Assembly: GCA_030272585.1 (NCBI GenBank) | Contig: BSYQ01000014.1 | Coordinates: forward strand, 248,001-312,000 | Reading direction: 5' to 3' | From: Bryopsis sp. KO-2023 | Lineage: Eukaryota; Chlorophyta; Ulvophyceae; Bryopsidales; Bryopsidaceae | DNA: 64,000 bases | In this document: piece by piece, positions 12,337 through 25,044 of the stretch | Numbering within the stretch: the stretch's first letter is position 1 | How the letters are laid out: each line of letters starts with the position of its first letter | Translations under genes and position numbers: made by a program | The notes under the pieces: model-generated | Databases searched by the model: none | Seen by the model: the letters and a program-made list of their open reading frames with translations, nothing else | What the model was told of the DNA's origin: nothing

Positions 12337-12790
12337 TCAGCGTGTCGCGCGTGCGTTTGAGACGAAACGAAGCAGGGGGGAAAAAAATGAGCGAACAGAA
12401 ACGCGAAACTGGAGGAAGTAATTATCGGCGCTTTTTTCTTAATGGGATAAAAGGAATGAGATCGGTCGAAAATTCCTCGACAGAGTTTTTACTCCGTGGC
12501 GAAAACTCGTGGAACCTAACAAACGATCTTATTTTGTTTGAAAACGGAAGGCAAAGTGCAGGAGAGTGTGGGCAGGATTTCAGTTTTAGAACAGGAGGCA
12601 CAAACACACCTTCCCATTCGTCAGTCATGACGCATATTTTGCTTTCTGTTCTCTGAAAAATTCTGTACGACGTCTCTGAGTTAAGTCCCCCCCCCAAGCC
12701 AGCTCAACCATCCAGCCGCTCCGTTCTCCCGCAAAAAAAAAAAGCGAAAAAACAACGAAAGCAACGATCGACATTTTCTCGCGAGCGAAC
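12337..12790. promoter_or_regulatory. Divergent promoter region, HYPK / alpha/beta hydrolase
   Basis: The 454 bp separate the start codons of two genes transcribed outward and must contain both 5' UTRs and promoters. No TATA box is obvious; the region close to 12780 is richer in CG (TCGCGAGCGAAC just before the hydrolase ATG). No further motif can be supported. Confidence 0.4.
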
Positions 12791-13798
12791 ATGCATTCGT
12801 GCTCTCGACTTCCCTGCCGACTTGCGGGTTCGCTTCACAGAGCCCGCGTTCCCGTGGGTGTTTCGCGATGTCCAGGACGTCCCGGACATCTCGCCAGCAG
12901 ATTCGTTCGCGAAGCCGTTTCTGGAACGCCCGTGGCTGTGGACTCGGATTCGTTCGAATGGAAGTATAAAGACAATGACTTCACCATCCCTGTGGACGTC
13001 GTCGGGCAAGGGGATCCCGTTTTGTTGTTGCCGGCGATAAGCACGGTTTCGACTCGCGGCGAAGTTTCCCAACTCGTCGACAAGCTGAAGGATTCGTTTC
13101 AGACCGTCACCCTGGACTGGCCGGGCTTTGGGGACGCGACGCGCCAGCCGATGAAATACGACGGGGACATCTTCTACACATTCCTGGCTGATTTCGTCAA
13201 GCAAAGGTTTTCTGGGCCCGTGAGGGTGGTGGCATGTGGACACTCGGCGTCGTTCGCCATCAAACTCGCGGCGGAGAGCCCTGACAGCTTCTCGCATCTG
13301 TCGTTGGTGGCTCCCACTTGGGCAGGCCCCTTTAGGATAATGGGCGTCAACCCCACCGTGAGGGGACTGGTCGCGAGCGCTCTTAGGGCTCCAGTCGTGG
13401 GGACGGCTCTGTTCAACTCTTTGAGCAGCGAGGATAATTTGGTCAAACAGTATAAATCCCATGTGTTCACTGGGGACTCCCTCCTCACCGACGACTTTAT
13501 CGCGACAAAACAGAAGGTAACTTCTCACCCCAACGCCAGATTCGGGGCGTCGTCCTTCGTGACGGGAAACCTGGATGTGGTGGAGGAAAGGGAGGAGCTG
13601 TTGGGGTGGATTAAAAACGCGAAGGCCAACATTCAGGTCGTCATCGGAAACGAGATGCCCAAGAGAACGGCGGTGGAAATGAATGCTATGGCTGAGGTGG
13701 AGGGGGTGGAGGTGGCCAGAGCCCCGGGGGCGCTGGGGATGCATGAAGAGTTTGGATCTGAAGTGGCGGAGGCCGTCCTGCCATTCTTGATGAAGTGA
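12791..13798 (+). CDS. Alpha/beta hydrolase, single exon, likely organelle-targeted
   Basis: A 335-aa frame with no introns, unlike its neighbours. The core shows the alpha/beta hydrolase order: strand VLLLPAIS with the oxyanion region, TLDWPGFGDA, the nucleophile elbow GHSAS with Ser at about residue 152, an LVAPTW strand, and a C-terminal catalytic His in MHEEFG (about residue 318). The nucleophile motif is GHSAS, not the common GxSxG with final Gly. The first ~45 residues are rich in Arg, Ser, Cys and Pro and lack acidic residues up to Glu41, like a plastid or mitochondrial transit peptide. Related proteins are common in cyanobacteria and plastid-bearing eukaryotes; substrate unknown. Directly after the stop codon its last ~60 bp are repeated with changes (see the repeat entry). 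Confidence 0.85.
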   Translation: MHSCSRLPCRLAGSLHRARVPVGVSRCPGRPGHLASRFVREAVSGTPVAVDSDSFEWKYKDNDFTIPVDVVGQGDPVLLLPAISTVSTRGEVSQLVDKLKDSFQTVTLDWPGFGDATRQPMKYDGDIFYTFLADFVKQRFSGPVRVVACGHSASFAIKLAAESPDSFSHLSLVAPTWAGPFRIMGVNPTVRGLVASALRAPVVGTALFNSLSSEDNLVKQYKSHVFTGDSLLTDDFIATKQKVTSHPNARFGASSFVTGNLDVVEEREELLGWIKNAKANIQVVIGNEMPKRTAVEMNAMAEVEGVEVARAPGALGMHEEFGSEVAEAVLPFLMK

Positions 13799-13867
13799 TT
13801 TGGAAATGCATCAAGAGTTTGGAACTGAAGTGGCAGAGGCCATCCGTCCATTCTTGGTGGAGTGATT
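13735..13867 (+). repeat. Tandem copy of the hydrolase 3' coding end after the stop codon
   Basis: The segment 13735-13800, covering the catalytic-His helix and stop, is followed at 13801-13867 by a diverged copy of the same length (ATGCATCAAGAGTTTGGAAC versus ATGCATGAAGAGTTTGGATC). The second copy keeps an open frame and its own TGA at about 13862-13864. It would encode an alternative C-terminus with the His still present. Confidence 0.8.
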
Positions 13868-14300
13868 CTCTGTTTTCGTCTGCAGAATTGAAAGGATTTT
13901 GGTGTGACGTCAAAATCATACTGGTGTGGTGGAGCATTTTGGACAGCCAATGGAGCCAAAGCTGGATGGTTTTTTTTTTTGGGGGGGGGGGGGGAGCTGG
14001 ACGTAAAATTATGCCGATTGATTCATAATGAATCATGAGGAAGTGATGAGATGAGATATCTCTAACAAATGGGCAAACAAATGAGGCCATCGATTTGGAT
14101 CAGGATTTGATTTATTGCTTGAAGGGGACGGAAATTTTTGCAATGGCCCTGCTCGACAAACAGATTGGGTTTTTTTCCCCCTTTTGGTGTTTTTTTGCCA
14201 GGATTGCTTGAAACATTGGCCGAGAGGCTTTGAAAAAACAAGGTAAACCGAAAAACTAACAAAAAAGACGAAGGTTACAAAACTTGTCGATATTTCTCTT

Positions 14301-15038
14301 CTAGTGGGGAGGATTGTCATTCAGTTCATGATTGAGCGACAAGGAATTGAGCTGCCTGGTCGTTTGCCCCACCCCAGATTGAATAACAACATTCGATGCT
14401 AGCCTGCTGCCATCATCGCTTGCCCCCACCTCCCCTGTGGAACGTCCATGGTGTGGAATTCTGGAGACCCCTTCAACGAACAATCCACCCGAGCTCACCA
14501 GGGGCAAAATTTCCTCATGAGGATGATCATCCACCCTTAGCCCCCCACCCTCTCGGTTCAACAAGAAGCTCTGGAAAGGTGCATGCCCCAGTGACGGCTC
14601 ATCACCACCGAGGGAAAACACATCCATCTCTGTTTCACCCAGCGCTGATCGACCGGATATCTCTCGTCGAGGAGTTCCTTCCACGCTACCCGGTGCCCTC
14701 CTCCCACCAAAACCAACGAAGAAGTCGCTGGCGTCGCTCCTGATATCGCTCTCATCGAAATCATCGTCTGACATGCGGTCACCCCCCAACGAATCCCTCC
14801 ATCGTGCTCCCATTCCCCTTGCATTGTTCGGTACGGTCACGAGACCCCCCGTTGACGTCTCCGAAAAGCCATTCCTTTCGGCGAGGATCGAGACGAGAGC
14901 AGTGTTGCTGAGATGTGACGAATTTTCTTTATCGTCAAAAGACAAATCGAAGGAGAATCCAGACAGCTGGAAACCCGCCCTGCTGCCATCCAGCCCGCTG
15001 AACAGAGATCGGAAGATCGCGTTTCGCCGTTGCATCAC
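14301..15038 (-). CDS. Hypothetical Ser/Gly/Asp-rich protein or terminal exon
   Basis: An open frame of 245 codons from an ATG at 15038 region (MQRRNAIFRSLFSG) to a stop at 14301. Composition is coding-like but low in hydrophobic order: acidic clusters (DDDFDESDIRSDASDFF), many Ser/Gly, and basic-Ser spots such as TPRREISGRS. It is probably disordered; no domain is recognised. An acceptor-like CCTGAGCAG precedes it at about 15053, so it may be the last exon of a longer gene. It lies between the hydrolase and the XLG-module gene. Confidence 0.45.
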   Translation of the reverse strand: MMQRRNAIFRSLFSGLDGSRAGFQLSGFSFDLSFDDKENSSHLSNTALVSILAERNGFSETSTGGLVTVPNNARGMGARWRDSLGGDRMSDDDFDESDIRSDASDFFVGFGGRRAPGSVEGTPRREISGRSALGETEMDVFSLGGDEPSLGHAPFQSFLLNREGGGLRVDDHPHEEILPLVSSGGLFVEGVSRIPHHGRSTGEVGASDDGSRLASNVVIQSGVGQTTRQLNSLSLNHELNDNPPH

Positions 15039-15630
15039 ATCCCAACTGCTCAGGGAAATGCCGCGCTCCCTCCTTTTTCTTGACGTCTATTTGACGCTTT
15101 TGTTGATTTTTGACCACAGAGGAACGCCGGGTTGAAGGATTTGCTTATCCATGAAGCCAAAATTTGTCGTCTGGAAAAAGGTCGATTCACCGTGTGAGGG
15201 AGGAGGGGGGATGTCGAAATCCTTAGATAGTGAATGGGATGCATCTATCCCCAGAGAGATGGTTGTGTTGCTGATCGGAATTTTTTTTTAGTGTTTTGCT
15301 GAGTTCCTGTAGCTGCTGCATTCATGGAATCAACCACATAAAGCATATTTTAATATTACACCCTTCACATACAAACTCATTCCATCAAAAGCTGTAAAAA
15401 AACCCTCCACACACAACCCATGAACCACGCTGTTCAAAATGTAGCTCCTGATTGGGATTACAACCCTAAAAACAGTATTCATCCATCTAGTAGTAAGAAC
15501 AGGATTCATCCATCTAGTTTAGCTTAGTGAGAACATATATACATTCCCCACCCCACCCACCCATGAAAATGCCCAGCTACATCTCTGGACATCGATTTGA
15601 TTAGGAGCAAAAAAAGTTGACAAGCAATAA

Positions 15631-18183
15631 TCAAGAGTAAAACGAATGATGTGTCCCAGATGCATCAGTGAAGCTCACACCCACCGATCCATCCCCAAAA
15701 TCAGCAATAGCCCCCCCACCGTCCATGTACGTCATTCCACCCCCTCCACCAGCCGCCGCCTCGCCAGCTCCAGCCCCCCCTTCCAGCAGCCCTTCAGCTC
15801 CTAACAAGCCATCCACAGCAGCCCCCATCACCATCGCGAAAAGAATCATCAACCCAGCCCTCTTCCCCAACTGTCCCCAAAGATTCCCGCTCTTTTCCTG
15901 CACCCCCTCCGGTCCGAAATTGCCACTCTCGTCCAGCCACCATCGCCCTGGGGTCAGTTTCACCCCAATCTTTTCGAGTCGACCCAACTCTTTGGAATTC
16001 AATTGCCGACCATTCAGGAAAATGGGGATGTCGCCTCCACTGCAGTTGGGGTCCATTTCGGGGTGTCCCAAATCGCGATAAGACTTGATCATCCTTTTGG
16101 AGTCCTTTCCGTAATGCCCCAGGAAACCAGATTTCCAGTCGTACCAGAGCTTGCATGAGTCAGTCCCTAGCAACACCCCGCTAAATTTAGCCCCATGCTA
16201 AAAGCCGAGGGAAACACTGCCTTGCTGAAATTCAAAACATGCACCCAGACATACGCATGCCTTTGTAACAAATAATACTAATACCTGTCCAGCCTTACCT
16301 TCATCTGCCACCAGCTCAAACATGAAATTCTGAATGAGCAAAACCTCCAGTTGAACTCGGGTCAGCTCTTTTCCATTCACCAACACCTTTTCCGGCGGCA
16401 AGGCACAGGCTTTCAGCCGAAAATGGTTTTTCACATTCATGGGTTGCCCCACACATCCATCCATGCACTTGGGCCCCTCAGGTTTTGATCCGAATGCTTG
16501 CGGGACGCAATCCACACAGTACTTGGTTTCGCATACCAAGCATTCCACCTTTCCGTACTTGACTTGGCCACAAGCAAAGCAAGTGCCTTTGCCACGGGTT
16601 TTGAATAATCTTGGCTCCGCCATCCCCATTGGTTGCACAGGGTTCTGAAACGAAACCAAAAAATCAGAACAAGCAAAGAAAGACGAGCATCAGAGGAAAA
16701 GCCTTGCCTATTCTTACAAAAGTCCTGCAATTTTTACCCCAGCTGCAGTCTGATTCTATCGAAAACAAAAAATCGGAAAAAATAAAGGACGAAAACTCAC
16801 ATGCTGCATCGGGGCAGGGTTGACCAGGACCTGAGCTTCTCCGCTAATAGGCGGTTGTCTTTCGTTGATATTGTGGGACACTGATGGCACAACTGTTGCG
16901 GATGAGGGGTTGTTAATGTGTGGGTATCCAACTGGTGGAGCTCCAAAGCCTGGCCGCAGAACAAAAACACCTAAAAAGCCCCCCCACTGCTCTATTCTTT
17001 TTTCCAAAACATGAAAGTTTTCAACATGTGGCCTGCCCTTTCATACAGACTAAATGAAATCGACCCCAGGGGACCGCTCACAACAAACACAAGAAAGGCT
17101 TTGTGGCGTAATTCTGTTCGATTCCATCTGTGGTTTACCTGGTGCTCCGCTCAACTGTGCAACAGATGAAGGAGGAGGATGGGCATGAGCGGGAGGGTAG
17201 GTCACAGCCCCATCCATCAGTTGGGGGTGCAGTTGGGGGTGCAGTTGGGGGTGCAGTTGGGGGGCATTGAAAGCTCCTACAGAGCTGCCAACAGTCTCAG
17301 GTGGTGGGGCTCCAGTGGATGACACTTGTGTTAACTGGTGGGGTGCTTGGTGCTGTTCGGGCGCCAGAGATTGTCCCGTTGTGGGGGGTTGCTCCAGGAG
17401 TGTCGCTGTGTACATAACATATCCATTTTGGGGCTGGGAAGGGGGATAAGGTGCCACCACCGGATGATTGGGTAAAATGCATTGGGTTTGTTGAGCTCCA
17501 GGTTCACCACCTGCATCTTACATATACACCACACATACAGATTTGCCATCATCAATAATTGAAGGATTCAACATGGTCTCTTAACAATTTGATTAGTCAG
17601 CCTGATGTCATCGTTTGCTGATCTGTGGTGTGGATCTGAATGTTGGTCGGGTTCTATGCACACAGCGCAGTGACGTCCTTTGAATGACGCTTTTATTGCA
17701 CCAACAGTTTGTACCTTGTACTGACGTGGTTTCTTGGGGTCCCGAAGGTGGCAGCGAGGGTGCTGTAGGAGTTGGAACAGTATCACCAGGGTTCAAGCCT
17801 CGTTGCTCCACAGTGTGAAAGTGCTGCATACCTTGGGGGGGGCCTTGCGGCTGTATTGGTCCAGCAGAATACGTGGCCGGCTGTCCTCTCGGCAAATACG
17901 TGTGCTGCTGCACAGGGTGGTGGACACCCCCGTTCGGGTGGGCAAAATACCCGGGCTGGACGACGCCTGGGGGAGCTATGCCAGGCTGGGGATATTGGGG
18001 TGTTGCTGGGTGGGCGTACAGGGGTGGGTGGGAGGGATATTTTGCTGGGTCACAGGCGGGGCAGCTGCTCATGGGCAAGCCTGGGGAAAGGCACCTGGAA
18101 CAAAATTTCGCGCCACATCGTGCACATTTCCTCTTGCCGAACGACCATAGCCCACACCGACGACAGCAACCTTTCCCATGCAT
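15631..18183 (-). CDS. XLG-type cysteine-rich module protein without G-alpha domain, 5 exons
   Basis: Exons 18183-17715, 17510-17139, 16949-16801, 16644-16299 and 16166-15631 are in phase and give about 623 aa. The N-terminus has a zinc-type cluster (CCRRCGLWSFGKRKCARCGAK then CSRC and CPAC). A long Pro/Gln/His-rich linker follows, with three LHPQ repeats. A second cluster, CFACGQVKYGKVECLVCETK with CVDCV and GSKPEGPKC, matches the cysteine-rich region of plant extra-large G proteins (XLG). It is followed, as in XLGs, by a LPPEKVLVNGKEL segment and two W-rich modules (LWYDWKSGFLG and PGRWWLDESGNFGPEG). Instead of a G-alpha domain the protein ends with a hydrophobic segment (GLMILFAMVMGAAVDGLL) and a Gly-rich tail, so it may be membrane-anchored. 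Function unknown. Confidence 0.8.
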
Positions 18184-20675
18184 TCAATCTCCTTTTTGAT
18201 GTCTCCCTGTGAGTAACAACAGTAGCATCAAATATTTGTTTGGGCCGCTGGTTGTGCTGCTGCTGATGTAGCCAGCGCGTAGCTGGTACGGGATGCACAC
18301 AAGTGTGACCCAAGCACGTGGTCCTGACGCTGTTTCGTGGGATGTGGGCATCTTGGAATGGCGGCTGGGTGGTCAAGAAATCGTGGCTTTCAACATTCCA
18401 GGGGAAGCAGAATTGGATGTTTCGGAGTGTAAGAAATGTATGGAGGGACCTGGTTGTGGTTCGATGCTGTGTCCTGCTTGAAGAACTATAGGGATTGGCT
18501 GCCAACTCTTGGCTGGAAAGTTGATGGTTAATCATTGATATATATTTGGAAGGATTTGCCACCCAGCCATCTGATGGGTGATCCGTACGAGAATAGCTGG
18601 TTGGAAAAATGGGTTCGCATTGCTTGGATGAAGGAAAAGGGCTCGCTCTGAGAAAACGTCAAAAAGCGATGGTACCCAGGAGCTTGTCCGTTCCGTTCTT
18701 TTGGATAAAAAAAGTTCTCAAAGAGAAAATTGATCAATCCTTCATGTTGAATACTGCACTTTCTGCCCACAGCCTTGCTTGGCTTTTCAGCAAGTCACTA
18801 ATTTTGCTGTGCTCGGTGTGTGTGTCGATTTCCAAAATTAATGCGGTAAGCCAAAGTTGTTGATCGAGGAGACCTCCAAGAAAAAAAAGGGGCTTCACAA
18901 TCAAAGCTGATCAAAGGAATATCGAGGATTTGCTGAGCCCCATTCACGAGTCCTTGCTCCTGCCCCCAGAAAAATGGTTATTTTTATTTTTATTTTTTTT
19001 ACTTATTTTTTCCAGACATCAAAAAATGATGCAATAGCCTGAGACTTGGCGGTTCATTCCTTCAGCTTGACATTGAATGTCATTGACGATGGGGAACTCC
19101 AAACACAATCTAACCAATGTTCTTTTCAATTTCCCTGAAAAAAGTCACCCAGAAGTCCATTGTATTTATCCAGACATCGGAGTTTGGCCGATGACCAGGT
19201 GTGATCGCAGGATTCAGTCCAGGAATATGTTCAGTTCAGATGGACTCTGTCAAAAATTCAAGGAAGGCAGCCATGTGCAGCTACGAGGGGATGCCCCATT
19301 TTGATACAACTGTATATGTATACAGTTGCACATATATGTTCTCCATGTTAAAAAATAAAAAAAATCGATGTCAGAAATGCATGGTTGTGTTGGTCTGCAT
19401 CCTCCACTCTTGACTAAAGAAACAATGAAAGTCTGCCAGCAATTGAGGAACCGAAACTGGGATCCATTTCGTTTTCTGCCTGGAACAACCAATAAATCAA
19501 TGATGACATGCTGACTAGAATTGTGTAGCGCAAGGTGCGTCACGCAACGTAATTCTAACATGGGACTGTTCCACTCCTCCACAAATCGAAAATTTTGGCA
19601 GCTTTCGCATTCAGCCAAAAATAAAAAACCACACACAGGGCAGCACTGGAGGAGCAAACAAGCCAAAACCTTGGATGGAGCCAGTGCGAACTGGTCACGT
19701 GATTTTCCAAACACAATGGGAAGAAAGGCAAAGCCCAGATGTCAGACCAAGGAACAGAGGCATGGCTGAACAGGGCTGACCCCCTTCCATCACCCCTGTC
19801 AGCTCAAACCCGGCGGTTGTTGGCGTGTGGCGCACTTCGCAGCGCACGGAGGAAAAGAAAGGCATAGGAAAAACGAAAGAACACGAGAAAAACAGAAAAG
19901 AGAGAGAGGGTCCCAAAAGAAAAAAAAAAGGAAAAGCTCGGAGACGTTGGCGCTCGAATCGTAGTTAATTCGGGACAGCCAACGTTGGGGCCGACGGAGA
20001 ACCTGCGAGGACGGGCGACGGTCGCAGGGAAGGCTGCCAGCATGACGACTGATTGGTGTCAGTCATCGTCGCCTCCTTTCATGGGTGCGTGGAGAGGTGT
20101 TCTGTTGTGAATGTTCGCGGTGGGTTATGGTTGCGATTTCTTGTGCATCCCTTCTCGAGAGTTTCTCATGGGCTCTCTTTCAACGGAGTTGGATGCGACG
20201 TGCGCGTTCGCGTCGACGCTGGCAGCGGCGTGGGACGTGACAGTGGGGCCTTGCGGAGGAATGTCGATTGACGGTAAAAGCGTCGGCGGGTTTGGGTTGG
20301 TGGTGCAGGGTTGACGAGCTGCGGCATCTGTTCCAGCAGCAGCATCATTGACCGAGGTCGTTTCAAGCCGCTCGGTCTTCGCGTGGACGCAATAAATTTG
20401 AAAGACAATAATGCGCAAGAGAAAGAAGAGACGGACGGAGTGAGTCTTTTTTTTGTTGCTGGGATTCCCCGAGCGACGTCGCCTCCATGCTCGGGGGGAA
20501 TTAACCACTAGCGAAAACGAAGAAAGCCACGAGTGTTTTTTTGTCTGTCGGGGAAGCGATTTGAGCGTCGTGGAGGACCCCGCGCTGCGCTGATCTCCAC
20601 CACCGAGTGACCGAGGTTGAGGGGGATTTTATGTTGGTTGTTTAGGGTTTGCAGACGCGGACGGCTGGTCCGATT
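18184..20675. other. Intergenic region between divergent genes
   Basis: About 2.5 kb between the XLG-module gene (-) and the TBC gene (+). The left part is ordinary AT/GC mixed sequence without convincing exons. From about 19800 to 20640 the sequence becomes CG-rich with open frames on both strands, typical of the 5' region of the TBC gene or of an unseen exon. No product recognised. Confidence 0.4.
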
Positions 20676-23600
20676 ATGCGAACGACGGAAGGGCGCCAGA
20701 GTGGGGTGATGTTCGTGGAGGAGCTGGACGAGGAGGACGGGTGGGGACGGGATGGCGACGAAGAATCCGACGTGTTCGACGATTGCACGGACTTTTGCAA
20801 CACTCCTCACAGCAGGTGTTGGGTCGTTGGGTCGTTGGCTGCTTTGGGGGGGAAGACGGAAACCGAAAACAGAAAAACCTTCAACGAAAACGAAAATCGC
20901 CGGTATCCGTCGTCAGAGACGTCGAGGGGATTCTTTGTTGTTTCTGTTTTTTTTGTGTTGGGGGAATTGGTTTATTGTTTTGGGGGGGAAAGAAGCGAAG
21001 TTGAGGGGGAAAAAGTGGTTCAGAACGTGACAGAAGTGAAAGAGAAGCGACCGGGAGTGTCGGTGCCGTACGGTCTTGACCCTACCGAGTCGTCTCTTTC
21101 TTTCCGTCGAACTTTCCCACCAAAACGCGAACACCAGCGCGGTTCTCGAAAGCCTTTTTTTTTCTGTTTTCCGGACCGTTCGGTCTCTTTGTGAGAATTT
21201 TCGATTGCGACGACAGGGCGGATAGTTACATGGACTGCAACGTGGAGCTGGGTGGCGAGGTATCGTGTCGACCGCTGTCGAGTTCGGAACCCGTGCAGCC
21301 CAGCACGTCTCGACCCCCTGCTGCGCAACAACCCACCGAGGATGCATCGAACGTCGAACCGGAAGAGTCAAACGTCGGAGCTTTGCAGGCGGACCCCACG
21401 ATCGGCAGCGTGGTGCCCGCGAGCGACGTGACGGACGCCTTGCGGAGCAGCTGCTCGTTCGACCACGTCGACAGCAGCCCCGCCGACACGGAGGTCGTTT
21501 TCGCGAGCGAGCACGTGTCCGTGTGTCCGAGTCGCGACATCAAAATCGCGGGACGGTTGAGTCTGGTGAAACAGAGGATGGTCCTGTTTATGGCGTGGCT
21601 GCCGTACAGCAAAGGTACGCTCAACGAAGACGGGACGTTTCAGCTGCAAGACACCAGAGACAGTACTTCCGGCGAACGAGGTGAACCTAAATATGACGAA
21701 CATAAACGTAACCTTAATGGGGGGGAGTTCTCGAAACGTCAGCAGTTTTTTTTTCCGTTCGTTCGACGTCGGCACGACCTCTGTTTTTTTTTAGACTGTA
21801 CTTTTTGAAGTTTTGTGTCTGTTTTTAGTTGACTAATAAAAAAAACCATAAACACAAACGAAAATGAATCACAGTTGACAAATCGAATCTGGCACTGCGA
21901 TAATTTGTACTGCCAGACCCTTCCTTTATTATTATTATTTGTAATAATAATAATAATGAATTTTCATTATTTATAATATTCTCGCAGAAATACACACGCA
22001 CAACACAGCATTGTGTTTTTCACTTATCAAGGTTGGTTTTTCCTCCTTGGCAGTTTTTCGGTTCTATTTTCTTTACCTGCATTTATGCTTGCACATGCTG
22101 ACTAATGCTAATTGTCCAACTTGGGGGTGGGGGTCCTCGTCCAAACTGTAGCAAACCTAGAGTAAGAATATAAACACATTTTCCTCCAGATATCAAAGTG
22201 TCATTTTCTTGCCCAGCACAACCAGTCTGACTGCTGGATATTCCTTTTTTGCCTTCGTTTTCCCAGATTCAACCATGTACGCAGTGCATCCGATCCCCCT
22301 GTCAGACATAAAGGCCATCGTTCGCCACGTCCCACGCCTATCGTGGCACTACATCGTCATAATCCTGAACACGGGTCTGACCTTGCCTCCGTTCTATTTC
22401 AACAAGGGGGGCGTCCGCTCCTTTATATCAGCCCTGAAGGAAAACGCCGACCCTTTCATGCTGAAATCAGCGCTAGACCCCAACACCTTCTTGATCAACG
22501 ACACTCCGGATCCGCTGCAAAGGAGTTTGCATTCGCTGGATTTGGAGGATGTTTTGATGGGGGGACCCCCGGTGCACTCCTCCGCCACGTTTTATCCCCA
22601 AGATGGACTGGCGGGGGTGGGGAAAACCAACCCCATTTCGGCGGGATTCTCGAACATCACCAGAATAGCGAAAGACAAAACCTCCAGCTTCTTTGCGCCA
22701 GGGGAGGGGCAAGGTGAGGAAAAAAGAATGATGGGGAAAAAGAGTGGGGGAGTTTAAATTAAATTCTTCTTAATTTATTGTTCGTTTCATTAAAGCAGTT
22801 TTTTTTAAATGGGGGTGGGGGTTGCAATGACATGTACTGATATTTGTTTCGTTAGTTGATGAAAGGGGGGGTTGAAGGGCATTTCAACTCGTTATTTGTT
22901 TTTAGTCAGGTGTTTTGCTTTGGGAACGAGCAAAAACAAAAAAAAATACAATATATATTATTTTGCGAGGAGGCCTGGTCGCTGTTCAGGGTTGTTAGTA
23001 CTGGAGATAGGACCATAACTTATTGGAATAAAATTCGTTTAACAGGCAGTTTGGTTCATCCGTTCAATAATGTGTTTTTGCTCTACTCTCTGATTTTTCC
23101 GCTTTTTTTTTTCTTGGAAGGTTGTGAGGGGGGTCCCCGCGACATTGCAGCGAGCACTCCAGCGCTTCCTGCCAGTCAGTCTGAACCTGGTCACAAAGCC
23201 AACTCCGGGAATGCATGGAAAGGTATTGTTTTGATTTGAAAAAAAGTAACTAAAAAATTTGAGTCTGGATATATAACTACCCACGTGTTAAAAAAAACGC
23301 ACACGATTTCCTGCTGCATATTTTCCTTTTGGCCAAGATGCTTTCTTTCTTGGGTATGTTTTTTTCACTTTCGCTTTTTCTGGTTTAAAAAAATCCACAG
23401 GATACCCTTTGATAAGGCGACGCAGCTCCAGCGTTGGTGCTGGGGATGCTCCGTCCGCTGCCGATACGGAGGTGGGGATGTTTGAATTCGTCGACATGAA
23501 GCTTCAGGAAAACAGAAGCACCAAGGGTCGAACCTGGGATCTGCCGATCACCCGAGAGAGGTAAGGGCTCATTATGAGGGAAGGCTGGAATGCTCTTGTG

Positions 23601-25013
23601 TCAGTCAACGGCAATTTGATCTTGATCCATGTGATCCTGATCCTGATCTTCTCTCTGAAATATCACATCAGCATTTTTTTGCCTGGGAACACAGAGAAAA
23701 GAAAACTGATCAGTTTGATCTTGATTTTTTTTCTCCTCTGAAATATTCGAATGAAGTCAGAAGCTTCTTTCTTTTCTTGAAAAAGCCCTAAAAAACACAT
23801 ATGTGTGTGTGCATTGTTTTTTTTCCTTTCTAAAACTGCAATTTTTTGTGTTGCTTTCCTGCATTAAAAATGAATAAAAATAATTTTCAAAAATTTGAAA
23901 TGAAGGTGGGGATCTTTTTTCGATGGCGATGGAAAAGGAAGGCTCATCCACATGGACAAATTTCGGGAACAGGTTTTTTACAGCGGTGTCGACCCGGAGC
24001 TGAGGAAAGAAGCTTGGAAATTTTTGTTGGGATTTTACCCCGCGAATAGCACCCAAGAAGACAGGTTGATCATGACTGTGGACAAAGTTCAAGAATACAA
24101 ACAAATACGCGCGCAATGGGAATCGATTTCAGCAGAACAGGTGGGGGAGGGGGGAGGAAAAGAAATGACTTTGTTTGTTTGTTTTTTCTGAGGAGGATGC
24201 ATTGTGTTTTTTCCCAGCATCTGACGAATTTGCCTTTTGTGTGTCATATTTCAGTGATTAAATTCTGGATGGTAGTTGGTGCACCCTATATACTTTATGC
24301 AAAAAGCATTAAAAGACCATTTTCAATTTTTATTTCTATTTGTTTTTTTTCTTTCAATATCTGTATATATACTTTTTCTTTTTCATAGTTTTCTTCTTGG
24401 TGTTCATAGTTCTTTTCATAAGAAATCATAATTCGAAAATGCACAACGATTTCTCAAGGGCACCTGCTTCCTGTGAGTTGTCTCCTTGAAAAACATGGGA
24501 AAAAAATGAATAATTTTATTAAATTAATACATATCTTTATATGGTCTCTACCTCTTTACTCCAGACGTTTTTTTGTGTTTCGTTTCTAACACGGAGTTCT
24601 GTGAACAAAAAATTAACAGGAGAAAAAGTTCGCCAAGTGGCGGGAACGCAAGAAGCGCGTGGAAAAGGATGTCTGCAGGACAGACAGATCCCATCCTTAC
24701 TTCGACCAAGACGACGGGGAGCCCTTGAATGCGCTCCACAGAATCTTGCTCACTTACACCATGTACAATTTCGACCTGGGCTACTGCCAGGGAATGTCGG
24801 ACCTTTTATCGCCGATTCTGTATGTCATCATGAAAGATGTCAATCCGGAGCATCAGGGAAAATGGGCCGAGGCCGAAGCTGAAACTTTCTGGTAGGGGCG
24901 AAAATTAGCACAGGTGGATTATGAAAATGCACCTGATGTGTTATATTTTCCCCATGACAGTCATCGGGTTTTTTCGTGGTTCTTCGGGCTTAGTTATTTA
25001 CTTATTTAGTTCG

Positions 25014-25044
<31 letters not shown>

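Noticed and set aside
19250-19714. Minus-strand 154-codon frame with Cys residues
   Set aside because: No domain, no start/splice context that holds, and interrupted by AT-rich non-coding-like text.
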